Of a stretch of DNA of 64,000 nucleotides, positions 34,769-44,057 are shown one piece after another. Both the position numbers and the translations under genes were made by a program. The stretch is taken from the NCBI GenBank assembly GCA_038212215.1, contig JBBQUT010000022.1, forward strand, positions 15,567 to 79,566, in the 5' to 3' direction. Source of the stretch: JALZAI01 sp038212215. Its GTDB lineage: Bacteria; Actinomycetota; Actinomycetes; Mycobacteriales; Jatrophihabitantaceae. The stretch's first letter is position 1, and every line of letters begins with the position of its first letter. A model generated the notes under the pieces. The model searched no databases. It was not told the DNA's origin and was given only the letters and a program-made list of their open reading frames with translations.

Positions 34769-36619
34769 ATGTCGTCGACCCCGATTGCTGACCACGCGCT
34801 GTTGTCCGACCGCCATTCGAGTTCGCTCGTGACCAACGCCGGTTCCGTGGACTGGTTGAGCTTTCCGCGATTCGACAGCCCCTCGGTGTTCGGCCGCCTG
34901 CTGGGTGATAGCGCAGGGTACTGGCAGATCGCTCCGACGGGCGAGTGGACCAGCACCCGCCGCTACCTCGACGCCACGATGGTCCTCGAGACGACGTTCA
35001 CCACGTCCACGGGCACGCTCGTGCTCACCGACCTGTTGGCCTTGGGCGTCGACAATGGCGGGCACCGACTCGGTTACGACGTCCCGCACCTACTCGTGCG
35101 ACGCGTCGCATGCACCGACGGACAGGTCGAGCTCGCCGTGCACTACGAGCCGCGACCGGAATATGGCCTGATCGTGCCGCTGCTCTCGGCCGTCGACGGC
35201 GGCGTCACCGCCCGTGGCGGCGCCGAGTGGCTGGTCCTCACGACCCCACTGGAGCTCGACGTGTCCGGATCACACGCATACGCGCGGACGACATTGCGAG
35301 CCGGCGACACCACCCATTTCGCGGTGCACCGCTCGACACTGGAGCAGACACCAGCACACGTCTGGTCTCAGAAAGATCTCGCGGCACAGGTCGACAACAC
35401 CGTCGAAGCATGGCAGTCGTGGTCTGCGCTGCACCAGGCCTACGAGGGACCGTGGGCAGAGCTCGTCCAGCACAGCGGGCGCGTGCTGCACGCCCTGTCG
35501 TTCCAGCCCAGCGGAGCGATCGTCGCGGCAGCGACCACGTCCCTGCCCGAAGGAGTAGGCGGTGAGCGCAACTGGGACTACCGCTACTCCTGGGTGCGGG
35601 ATGCAAGCTTCACAATGGAGGCACTCTGGGTCGCCGCCTGCCCGGACGAGGCAGCAGACTTCTTCGCGTTCATGGCCACGGCGGCGGCGTCCGGCATCGG
35701 GCCCGAGCACGGCCTGCAGATCATGTTCGGAATCGGTGGGGAGCACGACCTCACCGAACGCGAGCTCCCCCACTTGGAGGGGTGGCGCGAGAGCCGCCCG
35801 GTGCGGGTGGGCAACGGCGCCTGGAACCAGCAGCAGATCGACGTGTACGGCGAGGTGCTCGGCGCGGCACACCGGCTCGCGGACCAGCTCGCGGGTATCG
35901 ACGCGGACACCAAGCGCTTTCTCGTCGCCTGCGCCGACACGGCCGCCCGGCGATGGCAAGAGAAGGACCAGGGGATCTGGGAGATGCGCGGCGACCCGCA
36001 GCATTTCCTGTATTCGAAGCTCATGTGTTGGGTTGCGCTCGACCGCGCGATCGACCTGGCCCGGCTGCTCGGCGCGGAGGAGCGGGTCGAGGGGTGGAAG
36101 CGCGACCGCGACGAGATCTGGGCGACGGTCGTGCGCGACGGCTGGAGTGACGAGGCCGGCGCCTTCACCCAGCGCATCGGATCTAGCACATTGGACGCGT
36201 CGAACCTGATGATGGCGATCGTCGGCTTCCTTCCGCCCGACGACCCGCGATTGCTGTCGACGATCGATGCGATCGAGCGGCAACTGACCGATGACCGGGG
36301 CCTCGTCTATCGCTACCGCACAGAGGACGGCGCCGACGGACTCGCCGGCGATGAGGGGACATTCCTACTGTGCACGTTCTGGCTCGCGCGAGCGCTGGCG
36401 AAGTGCGGTCAGGTCGAGCGTGCGAAGACGGTGTTCGAGCGAGCGGCTGCGTTCGTGAACGACGTCGGGCTGCTAGCCGAAGAAGTCGACCCGTCAACAG
36501 GTGAACTGCTCGGCAATTTCCCGCAGGCTTTCAGCCACATCGGTCTGGTCAACGCGGCGTGGGAGATCGCCGAGGCCGAGCGCTACGCGATCGCTCGGAT
36601 CGACGGCATGACGCCGTGA
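34769..36619 (+). CDS. Glycoside hydrolase family 15 protein (glucoamylase/trehalase type)
   Basis: A 616-residue protein starting at ATG 34769 (AGGGAG seven bases upstream); ATG 34748 is a weaker alternative. The N-terminal beta-sandwich begins SVDWLSFPRFDSPSVFGRLL. The (alpha/alpha)6 barrel follows with RNWDYRYSWVRDASF near residue 268. The GH15 catalytic-base region LLAEEVDPSTGELLGNFPQAFSHIGL is near residue 570. No signal peptide, so it is cytoplasmic. Mycobacterial cytoplasmic GH15 enzymes include trehalases; the substrate here could be trehalose or a maltodextrin. A 55-bp near-copy of its 5' coding region occurs at 57163. Confidence 0.9.
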   Translation: MSSTPIADHALLSDRHSSSLVTNAGSVDWLSFPRFDSPSVFGRLLGDSAGYWQIAPTGEWTSTRRYLDATMVLETTFTTSTGTLVLTDLLALGVDNGGHRLGYDVPHLLVRRVACTDGQVELAVHYEPRPEYGLIVPLLSAVDGGVTARGGAEWLVLTTPLELDVSGSHAYARTTLRAGDTTHFAVHRSTLEQTPAHVWSQKDLAAQVDNTVEAWQSWSALHQAYEGPWAELVQHSGRVLHALSFQPSGAIVAAATTSLPEGVGGERNWDYRYSWVRDASFTMEALWVAACPDEAADFFAFMATAAASGIGPEHGLQIMFGIGGEHDLTERELPHLEGWRESRPVRVGNGAWNQQQIDVYGEVLGAAHRLADQLAGIDADTKRFLVACADTAARRWQEKDQGIWEMRGDPQHFLYSKLMCWVALDRAIDLARLLGAEERVEGWKRDRDEIWATVVRDGWSDEAGAFTQRIGSSTLDASNLMMAIVGFLPPDDPRLLSTIDAIERQLTDDRGLVYRYRTEDGADGLAGDEGTFLLCTFWLARALAKCGQVERAKTVFERAAAFVNDVGLLAEEVDPSTGELLGNFPQAFSHIGLVNAAWEIAEAERYAIARIDGMTP

Positions 36620-36662
36620 ACTCTCGCGGCCCCGTGGCTCAAGGCTGGCGTCGGGCAACGGT

Positions 36663-38090
36663 CTAGTAGGGCAGGAAGCAGAGCCCCTTGCGTCCGTAGG
36701 CAGGTTTGCCGGCCGCGGTCTTCCCGCAGCTGTCGGAGTTCTGCGCGTTGTCACTGGCGATCCACAGCCCGGCAGGCGTCAGCAACATGTCGTCGGCCCC
36801 GAGTCCGCGGGCGCGACTGTACTTGCCCACGAGGTCTCCGGTCGCTGAGTTGACTCCCAGTCCGTCCTGGATCAGCAGGCCGGACGCGGGGTTGATGCCG
36901 CCCATCCCGGGCGAGTCCACCTTGGTGCCGTTGCCGTTGCCGTCACACTGCACCGGGCTGTCCAGCCACCGCTCGTGGCCGCCGACGTAGACGGCATTGT
37001 TGTCGGCCGCGGTCGAGTACAGCGAGTCGCAGCCGGTGTAGTTGACCCACCGGTGGGTCTGGGTGGACGAGGCGCCGGACGGGAACGCAGCGGCAGCATC
37101 GCAGAGACCGCCGCGCGGGCCGCGGGTGTCGTAGCCGACGCCGTTTGCCGGCTTGTAACCGGTCGTGGCGACGTACACCGTGCTCATGTCCGGAGACCAG
37201 CTCGCAGCCTGCAGCCAGAACGGCTCGACCGTGGCACAGTTCTGGTCGAACTCCGGGGAGTACCAGGGATCGATCGTCGCAGTCGCGCCGAGGTCGAGCA
37301 TGAAAATCTGTCGGCGAGCCTGGCCGCCGACGGAAGTGAAAACGCCCATCACGAGCAGCTTCGCGCCGTCCGGGCTGATGTCGGTGTTGAAGATCCTGGT
37401 GGCGTTGCCGGAGGAATGGTTGCCACCGTCATCGGTGTAGACGTAGGTGCCGGAGATGTTCAGGTTCAGGTAACCGTCGTCCTTGCCGGTACTCGGATTG
37501 AGGCTGACGAAGTATTTGTTTGTCGAGCCATTGATGCTGGTGAATGCTCCACCCGCCAGCAGGTGCGTTCCGGACAGGACCAGGTTGTCGATCTTCCCTC
37601 CGGCGCTGTGGGCGAACGCGCCATTAACAGCGCCGGTAGTCGTCGACACCTCAGCAAGGTTCGTCACCGCCGTCCCGTTCACCGCGGTGAAGGTGCCACC
37701 GAGGTAGGCCGTCGAACAGTCAGGCGACAGGGCGACCGAGTTGACCTGGCCATTGACATTGGGGTTCCACGAACTGATGACGCCGGTCGTGGCGTTGAAG
37801 CTGAATGCATTGTTGCGGGTGACGGTGGTGCTGTACCGCTTGATCGAACTGAATCGGCCCACCGCGTACATCGTGCTACCGCACTGGGTCAATTGCCTTA
37901 TTTGCTCGACTGATCCGTCGATGCCGCTCTCGGCAAGCAGCGGTGTCCAGAGCGCGGCCGTGGGCGACACAGTCGCTCCACCAACCGCGGGAATCGTTTT
38001 AGGGGCCGCAGCTGCGGCGGACGGCAGCACGGCCGTCACCGCCGCAGTCATCGCTGCCGCAACGGATAGGACAATCGTTAGACGCTTCAC
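36663..38090 (-). CDS. Secreted beta-propeller-like protein
   Basis: A 475-residue protein from GTG 38090 with GGGGGACCAGT upstream. A Sec signal peptide occupies residues 1-30 (VKRLTIVLSVAAAM, ending SAAAAAP). The mature part has repeated blades of the type YAVGRFSSI, AYLGGTFTAVNG, LLAGGAFTSING, and VYVGGHERWLD, resembling the delta-60/galactose-oxidase-like propeller repeats found in many secreted actinobacterial proteins. Cysteines are paired (CGSTMY, DCSTAY, CDSLY, CGKTA, LCFLPY), suggesting disulfides outside the cell. No catalytic residue was recognised. It is convergent with the GH15 gene. Confidence 0.8.
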   Translation of the reverse strand: MKRLTIVLSVAAAMTAAVTAVLPSAAAAAPKTIPAVGGATVSPTAALWTPLLAESGIDGSVEQIRQLTQCGSTMYAVGRFSSIKRYSTTVTRNNAFSFNATTGVISSWNPNVNGQVNSVALSPDCSTAYLGGTFTAVNGTAVTNLAEVSTTTGAVNGAFAHSAGGKIDNLVLSGTHLLAGGAFTSINGSTNKYFVSLNPSTGKDDGYLNLNISGTYVYTDDGGNHSSGNATRIFNTDISPDGAKLLVMGVFTSVGGQARRQIFMLDLGATATIDPWYSPEFDQNCATVEPFWLQAASWSPDMSTVYVATTGYKPANGVGYDTRGPRGGLCDAAAAFPSGASSTQTHRWVNYTGCDSLYSTAADNNAVYVGGHERWLDSPVQCDGNGNGTKVDSPGMGGINPASGLLIQDGLGVNSATGDLVGKYSRARGLGADDMLLTPAGLWIASDNAQNSDSCGKTAAGKPAYGRKGLCFLPY

Positions 38091-38723
38091 ACTGGTCCCC
38101 CCAGACCCGGGCAAGCGATAGGGCGCCGCCCTCGTGTCGACACGTGCTGAGGCGGTCGTGGGATGATCGACCCAATTCCCAAGCAATTGGGATCAAACTC
38201 GACCCGCAGGGACACCGGACATAGTCCGCAGAGTCCCCGTGGTCCCCCGACCACGCTCCCTGACCGGAACGTACCTCAGACTTCATTCGCGCGCTAATCA
38301 AGGCTGAAAATCAAGTGATTCATTGCAGCTGCGCGCCCCAACCCAACAGCACGATTCTCGTGGTCGACGACACCGAGGACGTCGAGTCTGCCGACACCCG
38401 AAATTGACTTGCGCACGCACGCTCGCCGACGCGTTGTAGGTCTCGTGCCGCGCGAGCACCGGGTGCACCGCGGCGATGTCAGGCGGCCCGGCGGCTACGA
38501 GCTGCCCGAGTTCCTCCAGCAGCGGCAGCGCTGGTCCGCCTCGATGGCCGCAAAGGTGTTGGCCGCTGAAAATTCAATCTTGACCTGCGGATGGGACCGT
38601 CCACTGGCGAATCGTCGTCCTTCGCCTGGGAGCACGACGCCGGCGTTCTGGGCCTGATTGGACACGTTGCCTCCAGCGGACGAGCGCGGCCGATTGGCCG
38701 CACGCTTGATCTACAGTTCGAGC
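38091..38723. other. 633-bp region without a supported gene
   Basis: It holds the promoter of the propeller gene at its left end and that of the YCII gene at its right. Around 38350 the plus strand reads STILVVDDTEDVESADT before a stop, resembling the start of a response-regulator receiver domain, but nothing follows. On the minus strand a frame near 38400-38540 reads LEELGQLVAAGPPDIAAVHPVLARHE without start or family match. Either may be gene debris; neither is strong enough to call. Confidence 0.35.
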
Positions 38724-39065
38724 ATGCGCTACCCGATGCTGATGTGGGCCGACACCGATGCTGCAGGTGGCGACGAGAGCGATATGCAGGCGTGGGTCGA
38801 CTTCGATGAGCAAGTCGAGGCGGCTGGCGCCTTCGTGCTGAATGGAGCGCTTGCGCCGGCGGCGTCCGACGCCCGTCTCGTTCGGACCGCGATCGCCGGC
38901 CACGCGCTCGAAGGCGCGGTTGAGCGTCGTCCCTTCGTCCAAGGCGAGCGACAGATCCAAGCCTTCTACATCATGGAATGCGCTGACATCGTCGCCGCGA
39001 CGCAGTGGGCAAACAAACTACCCACCTATGGCAACGTGGAGGTCCGGGAGTTGCTGCAGTACTGA
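38724..39065 (+). CDS. YCII-domain (DGPF) protein
   Basis: A 113-residue YCII-related protein. ATG 38724 begins MRYPMLMWADTDA, the usual start; the domain includes FVLNGALAPAASDARLVR and ends GNVEVRELLQY. These ferredoxin-like dimers are often found near ECF sigma factors and RibD_C genes, and some have weak hydrolase or dehalogenase activity. No sigma factor is adjacent. ORF is complete. Confidence 0.82.
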   Translation: MRYPMLMWADTDAAGGDESDMQAWVDFDEQVEAAGAFVLNGALAPAASDARLVRTAIAGHALEGAVERRPFVQGERQIQAFYIMECADIVAATQWANKLPTYGNVEVRELLQY

Positions 39066-39419
39066 GCTACCCGTCTCGATCGCTGATGGTGCCGGACGGT
39101 CATGATGACGCCCGCCCGAGGCCAACTGGACCCCATCCATAACGGCAAGTCAGCGGCATCCAAGTCACCTACGACCTCTTGCCGCGCTTTCCCGTTGCGG
39201 ACGACAACCCGGCCGTCACCGGGCTGGTATGGAACGGCGCCGAAGCGTTGCTGCGCTGGCGCAGCGTGTCGCGGAGATCGAGCTGCTCCTCAGCACTCCG
39301 TCGCCGGAGAAATCGTGATCGAGGCTGAACCGTTTGGTTGCCGGTTACGTGGGTTAGAGGTGGTGCGTGGGTGAGCGCCAGACGGGCTGGCGTGACACGC
39401 CCCGGAACGGAGAGAGTCG
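39066..39419. other. 354-bp gap with a possible coding remnant
   Basis: On the plus strand about 39165-39310, one frame reads YDLLPRFPVADDNPAVTGLVWNG and a second, shifted frame reads AQRVAEIELLLSTPSPEKS before a stop. Together they look like the frameshifted end of a former gene of unknown family. The last 50 bases, with CGGAACGGAGAGAGTCG, provide the ribosome-binding site of the next gene. Confidence 0.35.
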
Positions 39420-40616
39420 ATGACTCGATCGATGTCGCACTCCTTGTGCCCAGCGCCGCTACGACTGCCGACGAGCAGCCCACCACGGCGGCGGCGAGCG
39501 GCCGCCGCATTGACGGTGGGCGCGATGACCATGCTGGGCGGACTGGCAGTTCCGGCGGGCGCTTCGGCCGGTGGCCACTCCTCCGGATTCCGCCAGGTCA
39601 ATCTGGTGTCGGACATGGCGGGTGTCGCCGCGTTGACCGACCCGGATCTCGTTAATGCCTGGGGGTTGTCCGCGTCTCCGGGCACCGATCAAGCTCCTGG
39701 TTCGCCGCTGTGGGTGTCTGACAACGGAACCGACAAGACCACCCTCTACACAGGGGTAACGGCAACGACGGTGAGCAAGGTCGCCCTGGTGGTGACCGTG
39801 AGCGCGGGCGCGCCGACCGGTCAGGTGTTCGACACTGACACAGATCCCAATGGTTTCCTCGTTCATGATTCGGTCGGCAACTCGGGTCGGGCGGTGTTCC
39901 TCTTCGACTCGGAGAACGGTGGCATCGACGGCTGGAATCCGGGCGTCGGGGCGAGCGGTGTCGGGCCGTCGACGCTGACCGAGACGCCGGTGCGCAATGG
40001 CGCCAACGCGGTGTACAAGGGCCTCGCCATCGGGCAGGCGTCTGACGGACGGACCTACCTGTATGCCGCTAATTTCCGCTCCGGGCGGGTGGAGGCCTAT
40101 GACGACACCTTCACCCCTGTCGAGTTGCCGGGCGGGTTGTTCGTGGATCCGCGGATACCGGCCGGGTACGCACCGTTCAACGTTCAGGAGCTTGGTGGGC
40201 TGCTGTACGTCAGTTACGCGAAGCAGGATGCGACCCTGCACGACGACGTGCCCGGCGCCGGTCACGGCTTTGTCGACGTGTTCACCACCGACGGCGCCCT
40301 CGTGCGGCGGCTTATCGCCCGGGGCGCGTTGGACTCGCCTTGGGGGCTCGCGTTGGCGCCAGCTGGTTTCGGCAAGTTCGGCGGCAAGCTTTTGGTCGGC
40401 AACTTCGGCAACGGTCGCATCAACGTGTACAATCCGACCACCGGAGTCCACCTGGGCCAACTGCGGCGCCCAAACGGCAACCCGATCGTCATCGACGGTC
40501 TGTGGGGGCTGCGCGTCGGCAACGGCAACGCCGCGAAGACAACCGAACTCATCTTCTCGGCCGGTCCCGACGGTGAATCACACGGCCTACTCGGAAAGAT
40601 CATTGCAGCCGGCTGA
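39420..40616 (+). CDS. Secreted TIGR03118-family protein (propeller-like)
   Basis: A 398-residue protein from ATG 39420 with GGAGAGAG upstream. The N-terminus has an arginine cluster (RRRR) followed by a hydrophobic stretch and AGASA, an export signal, possibly Tat. The mature part starts FRQVNLVSDMAGVAALTDPDLVNAWGLS, the hallmark of the TIGR03118 family. Repeats such as YLYAANFRSGRVEAYD and LLVGNFGNGRINVYNPTTG indicate beta-propeller blades. The function of the family is unknown; secretion is supported by sequence. Confidence 0.85.
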   Translation: MTRSMSHSLCPAPLRLPTSSPPRRRRAAAALTVGAMTMLGGLAVPAGASAGGHSSGFRQVNLVSDMAGVAALTDPDLVNAWGLSASPGTDQAPGSPLWVSDNGTDKTTLYTGVTATTVSKVALVVTVSAGAPTGQVFDTDTDPNGFLVHDSVGNSGRAVFLFDSENGGIDGWNPGVGASGVGPSTLTETPVRNGANAVYKGLAIGQASDGRTYLYAANFRSGRVEAYDDTFTPVELPGGLFVDPRIPAGYAPFNVQELGGLLYVSYAKQDATLHDDVPGAGHGFVDVFTTDGALVRRLIARGALDSPWGLALAPAGFGKFGGKLLVGNFGNGRINVYNPTTGVHLGQLRRPNGNPIVIDGLWGLRVGNGNAAKTTELIFSAGPDGESHGLLGKIIAAG

Positions 40617-40697
40617 TCACCACACCACTTCGGACTCCACAGCGCATAGCGAGGATGTGGACGGCGGGTGACAGGATTCCAGCCACCCGCCGACCGT

Positions 40698-40733
<36 letters not shown>

Positions 40734-40836
40734 ACCAGGATGGTGTTCGCCTACGTAGCGTCCTGGCAAGAGACCAACGACCAACGCGGCAAGTCCACCT
40801 GGACACCTAGCGTCGCTATGCCTAGAGTGTTGAGGT

Positions 40837-41148
40837 ATGACGGCTGGGTCGAAGAATTCGGTGGATCTATTGCTTCTGGGCGTGCTGCGCCGCGGGCCGG
40901 CGCACGGGTACGGAATCATCGCGGCGCTTCGCGAGCGCAGTGACGGAGAGTTCGACCTGGCGGAGGGAACGATCTACCCCGCACTGCACCGGCTAGAGAA
41001 GGCCGGCCTCGTCGAGAGTTCGGTCGACATTGCGCAAGGACGGCGCCGCCGAACCTACGCACTTACACCGGGCGGCCACAAGGAGTTCGCGACCCAGCGA
41101 CGTGATTGGAACGGCTTCGTCGCGAGCATGCAGGCAGTGATCGCGTGA
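40837..41148 (+). CDS. PadR-family transcriptional regulator
   Basis: A 103-residue winged-helix protein of the short PadR-s1-like type: SVDLLLLGVLRRGPAHGYGIIAALRER, then EGTIYPALHRLEKAGLVES, and the wing GRRRRTYALTPGG. Its stop overlaps the start of a membrane protein (GTGA), a common PadR/permease-prefix pair in which the regulator controls its partner. TAGAGT at 40823-40828 may be a -10 element eight bases before the ATG, with a short GAGG just before the start. Confidence 0.9.
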   Translation: MTAGSKNSVDLLLLGVLRRGPAHGYGIIAALRERSDGEFDLAEGTIYPALHRLEKAGLVESSVDIAQGRRRRTYALTPGGHKEFATQRRDWNGFVASMQAVIA

Positions 41149-41831
41149 GCCACACCCCGATTGAAGACCACCTCGACGAGTTGCTGCGTCGCACTCATGC
41201 CGACGCGCGGACGACGCGACGACTGCTCGACGAAGCCAGCGACCACCTGCACACAGCAGCGACCGAACAGCAGGCCCGGGGCATGTCGCGGCAGGAAGCC
41301 GAGATGGAGGCGGTCCGCCAGTTCGGGCCCGTGCCGCCGATCACGCGGGCGCCGGTGCTCGCTCTCGTGGTCGAGACCCTTCGCGCCGCGCTATTGCTCA
41401 CTGGCTGCGGGCTCGCGGCCGTGGGCATCAGCGGGTTTGTCGCTCTCTTGATGAACCTCTCGTTCGGACGCTCGTTCGTCGGCGGGGTCAGCGTGTTCCC
41501 GGTCCGGGGTGGGTCAGTCGACGAGACCGCGGCGGACGCGGTCGTCCTGCGCATCATCGCCGGACTGGTCGGGCTACTGGTGCTGCTCGGCTACCTCGCC
41601 CTGCGCCGGCGTTCCAGCTCCCCGCCCCTGTTGCCCGCTGGACTGGTCGACGCCCTGGGCGCGGTCGCCTTCGCCGCAGGCACTGCCGGGCTCGCGATCG
41701 CCGCCACGGATCAAGCCGTCCAGAACGGGGCCAGCGGCGTCGGCTTCCCGTTGAGCGGCGCCCTGGTAACCCTTCCCGCCACGGTCTACTTCTGCCTCCG
41801 CGCCACCCGCGCTCTGTTGGCGTCCGGCTGA
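41145..41831 (+). CDS. Membrane protein with permease-prefix domain, PadR partner
   Basis: A 228-residue protein starting at GTG 41145 inside the PadR stop. The first 75 residues form a soluble helical prefix (EDHLDELLRRTHADARTTRRLLDEASDHL..EAVRQFGPV) like the permease-prefix domain found before ABC permeases. Four hydrophobic helices follow (about 75-105, 130-155, 165-190, 195-220). It lacks an ABC permease domain, so it is a stand-alone relative. Likely a target of the coupled PadR repressor; role unknown. Confidence 0.8.
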   Translation: MSHTPIEDHLDELLRRTHADARTTRRLLDEASDHLHTAATEQQARGMSRQEAEMEAVRQFGPVPPITRAPVLALVVETLRAALLLTGCGLAAVGISGFVALLMNLSFGRSFVGGVSVFPVRGGSVDETAADAVVLRIIAGLVGLLVLLGYLALRRRSSSPPLLPAGLVDALGAVAFAAGTAGLAIAATDQAVQNGASGVGFPLSGALVTLPATVYFCLRATRALLASG

Positions 41832-41994
41832 CCCGCGCGACAGAAGCCGACCTGCTATTAAACTCGGCGGGGAGCCCGAAGATCAGAATCGAGGTCTGCC
41901 ACATCCAGTCCAGCGCAGCAGCGCCGGGTACGTCACGATGCGAAGGCCAGGAACCTCGCCCGGTCGGCGGGTCACGAGGCGCCGGCCACATTCC

Positions 41995-42421
41995 TTAGCC
42001 CGGCGTGGGCGCATAGGCGCGGAGAAACGCCCGTACCCCCTCCAAGATCGTCTGATCAAGAGGACTGTTCGTCTGACGGTGAGCTTCTCCCGCGCCGGGC
42101 GGCTGGCTCAAGTTGTTCAGGGCGAGTAGCAGGGTGAGTGCGACGAAATGGTCGACGGCCAGCCGCGGGTTCGGCACCTCGAGCAGCCCCTGACGCCCGA
42201 ACTCAGCGAACCGCTCAGCCACAGCCTCCTCCGGCTCGCTGGCCAGACCGTAGTTGCGAGAGTCGGGGAGGTGAGCTGACTCTGTTTTCGTCAAACGGAT
42301 CACCGCGACGTAGTCCGACGAGGCGAGAGCCGAGGTGGCGATCCGGGTGGCGAAGGAAACGAGGGCGTCCTCGAGGTTCGCGACCTCGGTGAACGAGCCG
42401 GCCGCTCAACCCGTCGCGGCC
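41995..42421 (-). pseudogene. C-terminal remnant of a TetR regulator
   Basis: The frame reads SFTEVANLEDALVSFATRIATSALASSDYVAVIRLTKTESAHL and ends VRAFLRAYAPTPG, a TetR C-terminal ligand domain (AefR/AcrR-like). An in-frame TGA at about 42413-42415 lies just upstream and no helix-turn-helix sequence is present in any frame, so the DNA-binding half is gone. A GTG at 42303 could start a 102-residue product, unlikely to be functional. The loss point coincides with a perfect hairpin at 42396-42425. Confidence 0.7.
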
Positions 42422-42425
42422 GGCT
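42396..42425. other. Perfect 10-bp inverted repeat at TetR remnant breakpoint
   Basis: AGCCGGCCGC and GCGGCCGGCT flank a 10-base loop. It sits where the TetR remnant loses similarity. It could terminate transcription or mark a deletion endpoint. Confidence 0.5.
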
Positions 42426-42494
42426 GACACCGGGCGGCCCCGCAGTCGCGGGCCGTACCCATCCCTGGACAACGTAACGATCCGCAGCGAACTC

Positions 42495-42525
42495 TTGACT
42501 CAGGATAAGTCTGTAGTACAAACTA
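42495..42525 (+). promoter_or_regulatory. Candidate promoter and operator for membrane protein/regulator pair
   Basis: TTGACT at 42495-42500 and TACAAA at 42517-42522 (16-base spacer) lie just upstream of the ATG at 42532. The short inverted repeat TAGT-ACAA-ACTA (42514-42525) overlaps the -10 region and could be the operator of the winged-helix regulator encoded second in this operon. Confidence 0.4.
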
Positions 42526-42531
42526 GATAGC

Positions 42532-43248
42532 ATGACAAAGCGAAGTCTGTCGGACGACGACCCGCGGCTGGAATTGTCGCGGGCCCGCGACTTGGCGCGC
42601 GGTGTCCGCCGATCCCAGCGCGCGACCTGGTTCCCGCTGCTGGTCTTCGCCGCACTCACGTTCGTCTCACTGCCGGTCACGTTCGCGGGTCACATCGTCC
42701 GCACGAAGTGTCAAGCGGTATCCGGTGGCGTTGCGGGTCAGCAGATCTGCCGCGGGTACAACTCGGCCGTCTTCATTTACTGGCCGATCGCGTTGGTGCT
42801 GGCCTATGTACTGATTGCGGCGTTCTACCTTCAGCGCTCGCAAGCGCGCGGGGTCGGCACTCGGGTGCGCTCCTATGTTGTGGCCGGGATAGTCATCTCG
42901 CTGGTACTGACCACATTGTCGGTGTGGGCTGATCGTCGGCCCCCGTCGCTGCGCCAGTACGACGTGCTGGGTTGGCACGTTCAATCGGTCAATCTGTACC
43001 GCTTCATCGGTCCTGCTGTCGCCATCGGTCTTGCCCTGGTGGTGCTGGCAGCGGTGGAGCGCAGTCCTGCGCTTCTTGCGGTGACGGTCACCTATCTGAT
43101 CATCGCCATCACCCCCGTCAACTTCGGCTGGACGATCACCTCCCACTCCCGCTGGGCGATCGCGCCGCACGACGTCGTCCCGGGCTGCGTCCTGCTCCTC
43201 GCCGCCGCCGGATTCGCCCTGGCGCAACGTTCACACGACCTGCCATGA
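42532..43248 (+). CDS. Multi-pass membrane protein of unknown function
   Basis: A 238-residue protein with six hydrophobic segments (about 33-55, 78-97, 113-133, 157-177, 183-200, 213-232) and a soluble charged N-terminus (LSDDDPRLELSRARDLARG). No catalytic motif seen. Two cysteines flank the first extracytoplasmic loop (TKCQAV, QQICRGY). It overlaps the following regulator gene by four bases (ATGA), a pairing seen in many actinobacteria for a membrane protein and its small winged-helix repressor. Confidence 0.8.
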   Translation: MTKRSLSDDDPRLELSRARDLARGVRRSQRATWFPLLVFAALTFVSLPVTFAGHIVRTKCQAVSGGVAGQQICRGYNSAVFIYWPIALVLAYVLIAAFYLQRSQARGVGTRVRSYVVAGIVISLVLTTLSVWADRRPPSLRQYDVLGWHVQSVNLYRFIGPAVAIGLALVVLAAVERSPALLAVTVTYLIIAITPVNFGWTITSHSRWAIAPHDVVPGCVLLLAAAGFALAQRSHDLP

Positions 43249-43583
43249 CCGATCACCCCGCCAACGGCCTTGATGACGTAGTGCATCAGCGCGTGCGCCT
43301 CGGCGTCCTGACGATCGCCCACGAGGCCCGGCGCGTGGAGTTCGGTTACCTTCGCACCAACCTTGACCTGACCGCCGGTAACCTGTCGCAGCACTTGAAC
43401 GTGCTCGAAAAGGCCGGACTGATCAGCATCGAGAAGGGCTACGAGGGCAAACGCGCCCGAACCTGGGTCAGTCTCACACCCGCCGGGCACGCCGCCCTTC
43501 GCGACGAGATCGCCCAACTCAAACGCTTGATCAACCAGATCGACCGAAACGACAAACGTCGCAAGCGCGAACACACGAGCTGA
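43245..43583 (+). CDS. Winged-helix transcriptional regulator (HTH_34 / MarR-like)
   Basis: A 112-residue regulator: HQRVRLGVLTIAHEARRVEFGYLRTNLDLTAGNLSQHLNVLEKAGLISIEKGYEGKRARTWVSLTPAG is the compact winged-helix domain of the PF13601 type, followed by a charged C-terminal helix (LKRLINQIDRNDKRRKRE). The ATG at 43245 overlaps the membrane protein's stop. It probably autoregulates the pair through the palindrome at 42514-42525. Confidence 0.88.
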   Translation: MTDHPANGLDDVVHQRVRLGVLTIAHEARRVEFGYLRTNLDLTAGNLSQHLNVLEKAGLISIEKGYEGKRARTWVSLTPAGHAALRDEIAQLKRLINQIDRNDKRRKREHTS

Positions 43584-43877
43584 CGCTACGACCTTGGGCG
43601 ACTCCAGAACCCGCAAAAGATGCCGCGAACAGAGTGCGTTCGTCGCGCGCGTTGCCGTCGACTTGCGCGGCGCAGAGCGCCTCGTCGATGCGTTCTTGCC
43701 TGTGCACGCTGCCACGGAAGCTGGGCGGCTCGGCCACTGTCACGTGACGATTCGCGAATGACAACGTCCGACGTGGATGTGGCTGTTTGCGGCGCTCCCT
43801 AGACCTCCGATCAGCGGCACACCCGGTTGATCGCTTGAGTGGTCAACTACGGTTGGCCGATGCCGGGGAGTCCATAG

Positions 43878-44057
43878 GTGCGAGATGTGACCGAGCGCGA
43901 GCCCGCGGCTGGGTTCGGCGCGAGCACGAGCATCAGCCGCGCCGCGTTCGGGGTCGACATCCATCTTGGCTTCGGCGCCGGTAACGTCGTCGTCGCTGAC
44001 GCCATAGAGATCACCATCGATGTCGAATTCACCAGCGAGGGAGCGGAGCAGGCGTGA
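43878..44057 (+). pseudogene. C-terminal remnant of a YceI-family protein
   Basis: The 59-residue frame reads GFGASTSISRAAFGVDIHLGFGAGNVVVADAIEITIDVEF, matching the end of YceI lipocalin-like proteins (GFTATTTINRSDFGI..VGDKVxIxLExE). The first two thirds of the barrel are absent upstream in any frame. Its TGA overlaps the GTG of the next gene (GTGA), so it was probably once co-translated with it. The preceding 43584-43877 stretch holds no other supported gene. Confidence 0.65.
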
